Assembly: GCA_014859835.1 (NCBI GenBank)
Contig: JACZKW010000104.1
Location: 1-64,000 of the forward strand
DNA length: 64,000 nt
Direction of reading: 5' to 3'
From: UBA9653 sp014859835
GTDB taxonomy: Archaea; Thermoplasmatota; Thermoplasmata; UBA10834
A model generated the notes under the pieces. That model was not told where the DNA came from. It saw only the letters and a list, made by a program, of their open reading frames with translations, and searched no databases. A program made the translations under genes and the position numbers. Positions 9,372-18,214 of this stretch are shown here, piece after piece. Position 1 is the stretch's first letter, and each line of letters begins with the position of its first letter.

Positions 9372-12300
9372 ATGAGAATTAGAGCAATACTAGCGGGCTT
9401 TGCAGTGCTGCTAACCGTAATGTCTGCTTTTGCGTTTTTACCAGCAAAAGCGGTTTCGGCTGCAGCAAATGAAGACGTGTTGTATATTGCCATGCAGCAG
9501 GATATTCCTGACTTCAACAATTACAACCTCGGTACCAACAGCGTGTGGAAAGCACACGTCATCGGTAACTGTTTCGAAGGTCTTTCGGCCACGGATTATG
9601 ACTTGAATACAATCAAGTTGTTGGCAGAAGACTGGACTTTTGACGAGGACGCCCTCACTGTGGACGTCACTATCAGACAGGGAGTGAAGTTCCACGACGG
9701 CACTACGATGACCTCGGAGGATGTCTACTTCTCTTACCTGATGGCGAGGGATGGAACGACCTATGCTGACAGGATCATCCAGGCATTGGACCAGGATGAC
9801 GATGACGTGTTGAGCGAGACCGAGATGGAAGAGGGTCTGGTCGTAATAGACGACTACCATGTACAGTTCGTGATGGCCAAGCAGTACGGCCAGTTCTTCA
9901 CGAGCACACTATCAGTACCCATTGTTCCGAAGCATATATGGGAAGACCATGTAGACGTTGATAACAAGGTGGACATCACATGGGGATCCGACGTTGCTGC
10001 GACGATCGGAACCGGGGCATGGAAGTATGATAGCGGAGTCTCCAACTCTTACAGAGTTGTCAAGACCTTCGACGACTACTGGGGCAAGGACTTCATGACC
10101 CCGGCGGACATGCCGACCTTCCCGAGAGTCCTTGATACATTGTACTTCAAGATATACAGCAACTTGGACACCGCGATTCTAGCACTCCAGGGAGGCGATG
10201 TCGACTACATCGCATGGACCGTGACCTCAGGTCGTGTTCCAGCTCTCCAGAGCGACCCGAATATCGGTCTCGAATACATGTCGGATGCAGGATACTTCTA
10301 CCTGGCGTTCAACATGAAGAGAGAGCCGATGAATAACCTGACCTTCAGAAAGGCTGTTTCCCATATGATTGACAAGGACCAGATCGTCGATATATACATG
10401 GGTGGATTCGGTCAGGCTGGTTCTGCAGCCGTCTCGCCGTTCTTCGGTGAGTGGTACAACCCAGCGGTCGAGAAGTATCCCTTTGACATAGCACTTGCCG
10501 AGGAGATGCTCGACGATGCCGGATATATCGATGTCAACGGCGATGGCTGGAGGGAGCTACCTGGTGGCGACCTTATGGACAAGATAACCCTGCTATGTCC
10601 ACCTGCGGATTACGACCCCGTCAGGATAAGAGCAGGACAGATGATAGCGACCAACATGAGGTCGGCCGGTATCAACGTCGAGGCGAAGGCAATCGATTTC
10701 AACACACTCGTTGCCAAGCTGACCGCGTTCGACTACCAGATGCTTGAGCTTGGTTGGAGCTTCACGGGCTACACGGAATGTGTCAGCGTCCTGTTCGACA
10801 TATACAGCCCGACTGCGGGATCGAACTCGTGGGGATTCTGGTCAGAAGCCAACCCGAACCCATGGTATTCTTCGCTCGGCGGTGTGAGCACGCTCGCTGA
10901 CGAAACGACCCAGGCCATGGCGGATGATTTCGTCGTCCTTGAGGACCAAGCGAGAGAGACTTTCGATATAGCGGATCAGATCGACTATGTCAAGCAGGGG
11001 CAGGCGATTGTAGCCGATGCAGTCGTGTGTAACGTCCTGTATTACAGGGTGAACGTCGAGGCACACAACAAGATATTCACCAACTGGACAGTGTTCGATG
11101 GCACGCTCATCAACCCCTTCTGCTTTGCAGTGCTCGAGTATTCGGGCACAGGCGGCACTAGCGGCGGAGGAGCTGTCACTGAAAGCCTCGATGCAGGACT
11201 TACGATGGCGCAGAAGGTAGCCTGTGACGACAGCATTGACGCCTATGTGCTTGCGGTAGACAACATGGGAGAGCCGGTCGCGGGCGCGACCGTCGCGGTA
11301 GAAGCGACCAACGGAGTGGCGACAGTATCACCAGCATCGGGAACCACGTCCACCAGCGGAGTGTTCGAGTTCACTGTGACTGGAACGGCTTCCGGTGTTA
11401 GTACGATATGGGCGAATGTCACAAGTGCGGCCTTGACGGCCAGTGATTCCTCGAACTTGCTGGTCACGTCATTGGGCGGCATCGGAGCTTCGATAATGCC
11501 AGATAAGACCGTGCTCGAGACAAGCGAGAGCATGGATGTTGAGGTCCTGGTGACAGATGTGAACGGAGACCCGGTAGAGGGAGCCACCGTCACTATCGAC
11601 CCGTACCTGCTCGGTTATGGTACGATAGATCCCAGCACGGATGTTACAGGTGCTGATGGGATGGTCACCCTCGTGTACACCGCACCGGATGATATCATTC
11701 AGAACCAGCATCAGATCGTGACCCTTGCAGCTTCGGTCAGCCACGAGAAATACACGCTGACCAACCTGGCCACGAGCACGATATTGATATACAACCCAGC
11801 CGCACCGATATGGCACATGACCACGATCGACTCAGTGTCCACAACGGCTCTGAGCCAAGCATCACCGACCACGACCATAACGGTCATGGCGATGGATGTT
11901 GACGGGGATCCAATCGAGGGTGAGACTCTAGGCATTACCTACACTAACGACACACTCGTAGACACCCCTGAGACCGATGTGGTGACAGATGCGTCTGGCA
12001 TGGCGACCTTCGATGTGACCTTCGATGATATCGGGGCCGACGCGGCTCTGATGGTCACGATAGGCAACCGTTCGTTGGCCAATTCGATCATGGACTCCGT
12101 TACGCTGACGTACTCGGATACGGGTGCGTCGACTGGCATGTATGGAGGATACGTACAGTACGCGACCCCGAAGTTCGTCGAAGCGCTCGGGACGATCGAT
12201 GTTGACATCTATGTGTTCGATAGCCAGGGCAACCCTGCCGATGGAATCACTGGTAGCGTTGTGGTCGTCGCGACAGCCAACGGTCAGCTGACCGACTGGT

Positions 12301-13766
12301 CCGGGTCCGAGTACAACTCCCTGTGGGATTATGCAGGTATCAACATCGTGACCGATGGTGATGGCCAGAACATCGTCACTGCTGGATCGTACTCCGCGCC
12401 AGAGTATCTCGATGAATGGGTCTGGGATGACGGCGCTGAAGCATGGGTCGCATTGGACGCGCTAGGTGTGGACATAACCGGAGGAGTCTACTCCATGACC
12501 ATAGAGGGTGTGGATTTGGCTCACCTGGACCTCGCGATGGACCTGTTCATGGTGCCTGACTCCACAGCAGACTACAACTGGGACACATACAACCACGACA
12601 TCTATGGCCAGACGACCATCGCAAGCCACTACGGCTACGGAAGGGCTATGAACTTCACGACCGTCACATACGAGGTCGAGAAGCCCGTCCTGCAGGCCAA
12701 GGCATCGGAGTTCGACATGTCGCAGGTCACTGTGATTGCGTACGATGAGAACGGCGACCCAATAGATGGAGCCGAGATCGCCATCTACGAGATAGGCGGC
12801 GCGAACTACGAGGTATCGGATGACGGAGTTGGAATTGCTCCGGCAAATGGGACAATACGCCTTGACATCATGGCGGCCGCGTATGACGCAGTAAGTGATG
12901 CGTACGATGCCGTCGTGACGAAGACGAACCCCGAGGTCTATCTTGCAGCCTATGTCGATGGATCGATGACATTGGCGAGTCAGACGCAATTGGTCGTTCA
13001 GCCGCTCAGAGAGTCTGTATATGTCACGCCGACTCAGATCGTCGATGTGAGGATGATCGGCGACGATGTGTACGCGACCGTCGAAGTGCTGGATGCCACC
13101 GGAGCACCATATGCAGACCTGCCGGTCAGCATCGGTGTTAGCATCGGAACGGCAGTCACTCCGACAGTTGTGACCGACGCAGATGGTATGGCTACCTTCG
13201 TGATAGACACTTCAGGGATCGCCAATGCCGAGGCCGCACTGATCGCAGCTGGAATAGCCACGGGTGGATTGCCTGAGGCGGGTACTGCGAGAATGGTCAT
13301 AGCGGTCAAGAACCTGGGACCGGAGATCGTGATATCGTCACCGGTTGCAGATGGAGAGACCTCGTTGGCAGAGATCATGGGTATGATCTACGACTCCAAC
13401 GGGATTGCGTCTGCGACACTGGCTCTCGATGAAGATAGTGCGAATGCACTCACCGTCACCGTGGGATCCAGCGCGGCAGCGATATCCTACGCCCTTGAGG
13501 ACCTAGCAACTGGGGAGCACACGATAGTCATAACCGCGACCGACTCACTCGGTGTATCGAGCGAGATGACGGTTACATTCACCTTGACTGGTGGTGGCAC
13601 GGACGTGTTGCCATGGATCATTGCAGCAGTCGGGTGGATCGTGGCGGCAGTCGTGATCGTCATGATGTTCCTCAAGATGAAAGGACCATCGGGACCAAAG
13701 GAGAAACCGGACGGGATGGCATTCGAGGAACCTGCGGAGCCAGTGGAAGAGGAGAAGAAGGAATAG
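9372..13766 (+). CDS. Membrane-anchored peptide-binding protein with Ig-like stalk (SBP family 5)
   Basis: 1464 residues from ATG 9372 (ribosome site GGGAGGATGAG). Residues 1-30 form a signal peptide (IRAILAGFAVLLTVMSAFAF). Residues ~35-590 are an SBP_bac_5 (DppA/OppA) domain with FEGLSATDYDLN, VKFHDGTTMTSEDVYFSYL and FRKAVSHMIDKDQIV. After a Gly-rich linker come six Big_1/invasin-like modules, recognised by recurring VxDxxGxPVxGA patterns (for example TDVNGDPVEGATV and AYDENGDPIDGAEI), then one more Ig-like module (PEIVISSPVADG). A transmembrane helix (~1412-1434) and a short acidic tail end the protein. Typical DppA proteins have ~550 residues. It probably captures peptides at the cell surface for the permease encoded downstream. 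Confidence 0.88.
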   Translation: MRIRAILAGFAVLLTVMSAFAFLPAKAVSAAANEDVLYIAMQQDIPDFNNYNLGTNSVWKAHVIGNCFEGLSATDYDLNTIKLLAEDWTFDEDALTVDVTIRQGVKFHDGTTMTSEDVYFSYLMARDGTTYADRIIQALDQDDDDVLSETEMEEGLVVIDDYHVQFVMAKQYGQFFTSTLSVPIVPKHIWEDHVDVDNKVDITWGSDVAATIGTGAWKYDSGVSNSYRVVKTFDDYWGKDFMTPADMPTFPRVLDTLYFKIYSNLDTAILALQGGDVDYIAWTVTSGRVPALQSDPNIGLEYMSDAGYFYLAFNMKREPMNNLTFRKAVSHMIDKDQIVDIYMGGFGQAGSAAVSPFFGEWYNPAVEKYPFDIALAEEMLDDAGYIDVNGDGWRELPGGDLMDKITLLCPPADYDPVRIRAGQMIATNMRSAGINVEAKAIDFNTLVAKLTAFDYQMLELGWSFTGYTECVSVLFDIYSPTAGSNSWGFWSEANPNPWYSSLGGVSTLADETTQAMADDFVVLEDQARETFDIADQIDYVKQGQAIVADAVVCNVLYYRVNVEAHNKIFTNWTVFDGTLINPFCFAVLEYSGTGGTSGGGAVTESLDAGLTMAQKVACDDSIDAYVLAVDNMGEPVAGATVAVEATNGVATVSPASGTTSTSGVFEFTVTGTASGVSTIWANVTSAALTASDSSNLLVTSLGGIGASIMPDKTVLETSESMDVEVLVTDVNGDPVEGATVTIDPYLLGYGTIDPSTDVTGADGMVTLVYTAPDDIIQNQHQIVTLAASVSHEKYTLTNLATSTILIYNPAAPIWHMTTIDSVSTTALSQASPTTTITVMAMDVDGDPIEGETLGITYTNDTLVDTPETDVVTDASGMATFDVTFDDIGADAALMVTIGNRSLANSIMDSVTLTYSDTGASTGMYGGYVQYATPKFVEALGTIDVDIYVFDSQGNPADGITGSVVVVATANGQLTDWSGSEYNSLWDYAGINIVTDGDGQNIVTAGSYSAPEYLDEWVWDDGAEAWVALDALGVDITGGVYSMTIEGVDLAHLDLAMDLFMVPDSTADYNWDTYNHDIYGQTTIASHYGYGRAMNFTTVTYEVEKPVLQAKASEFDMSQVTVIAYDENGDPIDGAEIAIYEIGGANYEVSDDGVGIAPANGTIRLDIMAAAYDAVSDAYDAVVTKTNPEVYLAAYVDGSMTLASQTQLVVQPLRESVYVTPTQIVDVRMIGDDVYATVEVLDATGAPYADLPVSIGVSIGTAVTPTVVTDADGMATFVIDTSGIANAEAALIAAGIATGGLPEAGTARMVIAVKNLGPEIVISSPVADGETSLAEIMGMIYDSNGIASATLALDEDSANALTVTVGSSAAAISYALEDLATGEHTIVITATDSLGVSSEMTVTFTLTGGGTDVLPWIIAAVGWIVAAVVIVMMFLKMKGPSGPKEKPDGMAFEEPAEPVEEEKKE

Positions 13767-13868
13767 ATCGCCTTCGATAAACCCCTTCCCACAAACTTCT
13801 TTCGGTTTTTCATTTATTCTCCGACAATCGGCATGCTGTGGGCAAAACCGAACCAGTCTGGTCCAAAG

Positions 13869-13876
13869 ATTAATAG
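13869..13876 (+). promoter_or_regulatory. Putative internal box A before dppB
   Basis: ATTAATAG lies in the 159-base gap between the binding-protein gene and dppB, about 50 bases before ATG 13926. The T-rich run TTTTTCATTTATT (near 13806) ahead of it could end part of the upstream transcription, so the abundant binding protein and the permease may be expressed at different levels. Confidence 0.35.
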
Positions 13877-13925
13877 TGCCAGAAATGTCTTCAAGTAGAC
13901 AGCCCCATTTGGGTAGGGTACGATT

Positions 13926-14915
13926 ATGGCAGGGATGGCTCGATATGTAATCGCGCGGAGCATTCAGACGTTCATAACCCTGCTTATCATCCTTACACTG
14001 ATTTTCATAATGTTCGAATCGCTACCGGCGAAGCCTCAGGACCTCCTTAGGACTTCGCCAGCCATTCAGCAGTCGCAGATAGATTACATGACAAGCCTTT
14101 ACGGCTATGATCGACCAGTCCACGAACGATACGCGATGTACATGGTGAATATGCTGACATTCGATTTTGGCATCTCGTTCAGCAGAGCTATCGAAGTCTC
14201 GAGCATATTAGAGGAACGGATACCTAAAACACTGCTGCTGTTCGGTGGAGCCACGATACTCGCATATGTCATAGGCATATACCTCGGAGCCTTGATTGCC
14301 TGGAGGAGGGGCGGGGCATTGGATGGCGGCACGGTCGTCGTCAGCCTGGTGTTCTACAACATGCCATCCTTCTGGATCGGCCTCATATTCCTTGTCATAT
14401 TCGCATCTCAGCTGGACTGGTTCCCATTAACGGGGTGGTACGATGCGACAGATAGCATGCCTTTCTTCGAATCTGGCACGCTTGGATTCAAGATACTTGA
14501 CATCGGATGGCACTTATTCCTGCCCATGCTCGTGTTATTGCTTCTATCACTTGCAGGCACCATACTCTTGATGAGGACGGCCATGCTAGACGTGATAGGC
14601 GAGAATTATATGATCACGGCGAAGGCGATCGGCCTTCCTGAGAGGAAGGTGCTATTCAAGCACGGCACTCGGAACGCCATGCTGCCAGTCGTCACTTCAT
14701 TCATAATTGCGTTCGTTTTCGCCATAGGTGGAGCCGTTGTCCTTGAGAACGTTTTCAGCTTCCCAGGCATGGGGCAATTATACATTCAATCACTGAATCA
14801 ACTCGACTTCCCGGTTGCCGAAGCCACATTGTACATAATCACCTTGATGGTGTTGCTCGGCAACTTCGTGGCAGACCTGCTGTACGGATATCTTGACCCG
14901 AGGGTGCGCGTTTGA
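13926..14915 (+). CDS. dppB: Peptide ABC transporter permease DppB
   Basis: 329 residues of normal family length. The N-terminal YVIARSIQTFITLLIILTLIF helix, the signature DRPVHERY..Y..NMLTFDFG, and the EAA-loop region (KAIGLPERKVLFKHGTRNAM) are diagnostic for BPD_transp_1 permeases of the Dpp/Opp type. It forms half of the membrane channel with DppC. The TGATG overlap with dppC points to translational coupling. An ATG at 13935 is an alternative start. Confidence 0.92.
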   Translation: MAGMARYVIARSIQTFITLLIILTLIFIMFESLPAKPQDLLRTSPAIQQSQIDYMTSLYGYDRPVHERYAMYMVNMLTFDFGISFSRAIEVSSILEERIPKTLLLFGGATILAYVIGIYLGALIAWRRGGALDGGTVVVSLVFYNMPSFWIGLIFLVIFASQLDWFPLTGWYDATDSMPFFESGTLGFKILDIGWHLFLPMLVLLLLSLAGTILLMRTAMLDVIGENYMITAKAIGLPERKVLFKHGTRNAMLPVVTSFIIAFVFAIGGAVVLENVFSFPGMGQLYIQSLNQLDFPVAEATLYIITLMVLLGNFVADLLYGYLDPRVRV

Positions 14916-17194
14916 TGGAAGAAACGAAAGCAAATGAGACCAGCAAGAAACCCGATGCGAGGGAGCTTCAGGAGGCAGGCCGGAAGGCGCTTAGGAAGTT
15001 CTGGAGGAACTTCAAAGCCACTTGGAAACTCTATAGACAGTCGAAAACCGGCATTGCTGGCCTGGCCATCGTCGTGGGATTCTTCATAATGGCGTTAGGA
15101 GCCCCCTGGCTCGCTCCATACGACAAGGACTTCAGAGCGCCTGCAATCGATACATTCGTGGCGGATTACGCATTGCTGAACCTGACGGAGGGCCCGGACT
15201 GGACCACATTGATTGGGTTGACAGATTCCCTGAACAGAGACCACCCACTTGAAGGGATATTGGCGTACTCTGAAGGGGGGATGGCCATCGTCTATCCAGT
15301 CACGCGTGGAACAAGTGCAGAGACCGAAGAGATCGGGATAGAGATCAGCGACTCCGTAGCGATACACCTGCCGGCCAACGCGTCCTATATGAACCACGTG
15401 CTATTCTCAACCACCTTCTTCTACATAGTCAACACAACGGACCCAGTGGCAGGGACTTCCACTCTGTATGAATATAGCTCATTCATCCCAACTCCCACGG
15501 CTAGTACCTACGAGCTCCTCCGACAGTACGAGATCCCATTCGTACCCAAGTATAACTCGAACCTCTGGAATGGGTTCTCATTCGTCTATCCGAGCGGCAG
15601 GCTCGCGCTCGCATTCGCGGACGATCACAATGTGTGGATGGTAAGCAAGAGAGCGGCGACCATATATGATTCCGGGAGCGAGTCCTTCGACTACATAAAC
15701 AATTTCACGATCGATGATACGATCATCGGGAACCCGATAGTCGTGGACGGTGACTTCGATAACGGTAGCATGCTGTTCGTCCCGACAGACATGGGCATAC
15801 GTGCATACAAACTCAATGTGACCAAGACCCTGGTTACGAGGACCGTCACCGACATCACAATCGAAGGGTTGGCTTGGACCAGCAATTATACAATCGACGG
15901 TGAGACCTATGAGCCCGTGACTGGGAATAACATGCTCGTATTCCCATTCCCGTATGGGCCGACAACCGCTCTTGGCAAGGAGTACGTCGCGCTTGCCGCC
16001 ACAGACGGCAGAGTCGCGGCTTATGACAGGGTGACCGGCAACTTGACCTGGTCCACCAAACTCATGATGACGGGTGTGAGAGGTTTTGATATCACTTCGC
16101 TCTATTCTGCGCCTGATTTCCTGGTGATGGTCGGATACACCAACGATGAACGCGGTCTGATTGCGGGTCTTGACAAGGAAACGGGAAGGGTGGGCGAGAA
16201 CAATACGCTGTTCACCACGGTAAGCGGGTATCTGAACAGCGATCCTCAGTATGTCTCAGGTCAGCTGATGTATGTATTCAGCACGGACGAGGGAGCGATC
16301 TATTTGGCGAATGCATTGATGAAAATCAATGCGACCTTCGCCGCGCCCGGAGGAGGAGCAGTCACACCCGTGGCATACTTAGGCAACATATATATCGAGA
16401 TGAGCAGAACAGGCAACTACTTCGCAGTCGTGACCGAGAGCAACCAGCTGTTCCTTGAGACGCTCACCGGAGTGAACGTGGCTCCATTGGCTCCTGGAAC
16501 CTATCCATCAGGCAACTACTACCCGCTGGGGACGGACTATGAGGGACACGATATTCTGACGCTGTTGATGTGGGGAACAAGAGCGGAGCTGCTCGTCGGT
16601 ATAACAGCAGCGTTCTTCTCAGTGGTCATCGGCACAATCGTTGGTCTGGTTGCTGGGTTCTATGGGGGCATGCTCGACGATCTACTGATGCGCGCCACGG
16701 ACGTCATGTTGAGCCTGCCCTACCTAGTCATCATGCTATTGTTCGCAGCGGTCTTCGGACCATCGCTCCTCAATATCATCATCATATTCGCGATACTTTC
16801 ATGGGCGGGCATAGCGAGAGTCATACGTTCGGTCACCCTCTCATTCAAGGAGAGGGCCTTCGTAGATGCCGCCAGAGTGGCAGGCGCATCCGATAACAGG
16901 CTCATATTCAAACATATAGGGCCGAACGTGCTCCCATACACATTCCTCTACATGACTTTCAACATCAGCGGCGCCATCGTGACTGAGGCAATCCTGGCAT
17001 TCCTGGGATTCGGTGATCCGACAAACATAACGTGGGGCATGATGCTGCAGTTCCTGCAGATCAGCGGACACTCCCTTGACGCGCCCTGGTGGCTCCTGCC
17101 TCCAGGGATAGCCATAACTCTGCTCTCGCTCGCGTTCTATCTGATAGGTAGATCGTTCGACGAGGTAGTCAACCCACGTTTGAGGAAGAGGTGA
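14915..17194 (+). CDS. dppC: Peptide ABC transporter permease DppC with large extracytoplasmic insert
   Basis: 759 residues, whereas DppC proteins usually have ~300. Residues ~47-66 are TM1 (TGIAGLAIVVGFFIMALGAPW), followed by the usual LAPYD. The next conserved DppC motif, GTDYEGHDILTLLMWGTR, appears only at residue 539. From there to the end the protein is ordinary DppC, including the EAA loop DAARVAGASDNRLIFKHIGPN. Residues ~80-538 lie between TM1 and TM2, i.e. outside the cell. Repeated short beta-rich segments such as VAAYDRVTGNLTW and IAGLDKETGRVGE resemble blades of PQQ-like/quinoprotein propellers. The function of the ectodomain is unknown; contact with the binding protein is a reasonable guess. 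ATG 14915 overlaps the dppB stop codon. Confidence 0.9.
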   Translation: MEETKANETSKKPDARELQEAGRKALRKFWRNFKATWKLYRQSKTGIAGLAIVVGFFIMALGAPWLAPYDKDFRAPAIDTFVADYALLNLTEGPDWTTLIGLTDSLNRDHPLEGILAYSEGGMAIVYPVTRGTSAETEEIGIEISDSVAIHLPANASYMNHVLFSTTFFYIVNTTDPVAGTSTLYEYSSFIPTPTASTYELLRQYEIPFVPKYNSNLWNGFSFVYPSGRLALAFADDHNVWMVSKRAATIYDSGSESFDYINNFTIDDTIIGNPIVVDGDFDNGSMLFVPTDMGIRAYKLNVTKTLVTRTVTDITIEGLAWTSNYTIDGETYEPVTGNNMLVFPFPYGPTTALGKEYVALAATDGRVAAYDRVTGNLTWSTKLMMTGVRGFDITSLYSAPDFLVMVGYTNDERGLIAGLDKETGRVGENNTLFTTVSGYLNSDPQYVSGQLMYVFSTDEGAIYLANALMKINATFAAPGGGAVTPVAYLGNIYIEMSRTGNYFAVVTESNQLFLETLTGVNVAPLAPGTYPSGNYYPLGTDYEGHDILTLLMWGTRAELLVGITAAFFSVVIGTIVGLVAGFYGGMLDDLLMRATDVMLSLPYLVIMLLFAAVFGPSLLNIIIIFAILSWAGIARVIRSVTLSFKERAFVDAARVAGASDNRLIFKHIGPNVLPYTFLYMTFNISGAIVTEAILAFLGFGDPTNITWGMMLQFLQISGHSLDAPWWLLPPGIAITLLSLAFYLIGRSFDEVVNPRLRKR

Positions 17195-17198
17195 TAAT

Positions 17199-18209
17199 GT
17201 GACCCTGCTCGAAGTAAAGAACCTCAAAGTGCACTTCAAGATCCAGAATGGCTGGGTGAGGGCCGTGGATGATGTCACATTCAGCATCGACTCAGGTGAG
17301 ACCATGGGCCTCGTCGGGGAGAGTGGGTGCGGCAAGACGACGGCAGCCTATGCGATAACGCAACTGCTCCCTCCGAATGGATACATCAAGGGAGGACACA
17401 TCTACTTCAAAGGGAGGGACCTGCTCAAACTCTCTATGAGGAAGGATGGTTCACTTGACGACTACAACGAGAAGATCCGTGCGATACGCTGGACGGAGAT
17501 CTCGATGATATTCCAGGGAGCCATGAACGCATTCAACCCGGTCTTCAGGATTGGTGACCTCATCGTGGAGGCAATCCAGTTGCACGAGGATGTAGACGAT
17601 GAGACCGCAAGGAAAAGGGCCAAGGACCTCTTCGAGTTCGTTGGAATCTCCCCGGACAGAATAAACAACTACCCTCACGAGTTCAGCGGAGGAATGAAGC
17701 AGAGGGCGATGATCGCGCTCGCCCTCGCCCTCAAACCATCATTCATCATAGCTGATGAACCCACGACCGCGCTCGACGTCATAACCCAGGATAGAATCCT
17801 GATGGAGATCAAGAAACTCCAGCAGAAGCTCGACATGGCCATGATGATCATCACACACGACGTCTCCGTGGTTGCAGAGGTTTCCGACAAGATCGGGGTG
17901 ATGTATGCGGGCATGTTGATGGAGATTGGTCAGACATCTCAGGTGTTTAAGAACACTGCACACCCGTATACCGCAGGCCTTCTGAATTCATTCCCCTCGA
18001 TAAAGGGAGAGAAGAAGAGATTGGAGACAATCCCTGGATTCCCGCCGGACCTGGTCAACCCACCCAGTGGTTGCCCATTCCATCCAAGATGTCAATACGT
18101 CCAGGCGAAATGCTCTGAGGAGAGACCAAAGAGCATGGAGATAGAACCGGGCCACTTGGTTTACTGTCATTTCGCTGGAGAGCTCTGGGACAAACTCAGG
18201 AGGGGGTGA
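17199..18209 (+). CDS. dppD: Peptide ABC transporter ATPase DppD
   Basis: 336 residues from GTG 17199 (ribosome site GAGGTGAT overlapping the end of dppC). It has the Walker A GESGCGKTT, the signature FSGGMKQR, Walker B FIIADEPTTALD, and the C-terminal oligo_HPY region (NTAHPYTAGLLNSFP). That region contains four cysteines in the order CPFHPRC, QAKC, and VYC, spaced normally; in homologous Opp/Dpp ATPases this motif binds an iron-sulfur cluster. It energises peptide import with DppF. Confidence 0.93.
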   Translation: MTLLEVKNLKVHFKIQNGWVRAVDDVTFSIDSGETMGLVGESGCGKTTAAYAITQLLPPNGYIKGGHIYFKGRDLLKLSMRKDGSLDDYNEKIRAIRWTEISMIFQGAMNAFNPVFRIGDLIVEAIQLHEDVDDETARKRAKDLFEFVGISPDRINNYPHEFSGGMKQRAMIALALALKPSFIIADEPTTALDVITQDRILMEIKKLQQKLDMAMMIITHDVSVVAEVSDKIGVMYAGMLMEIGQTSQVFKNTAHPYTAGLLNSFPSIKGEKKRLETIPGFPPDLVNPPSGCPFHPRCQYVQAKCSEERPKSMEIEPGHLVYCHFAGELWDKLRRG

Positions 18210-18214
18210 TGGGC

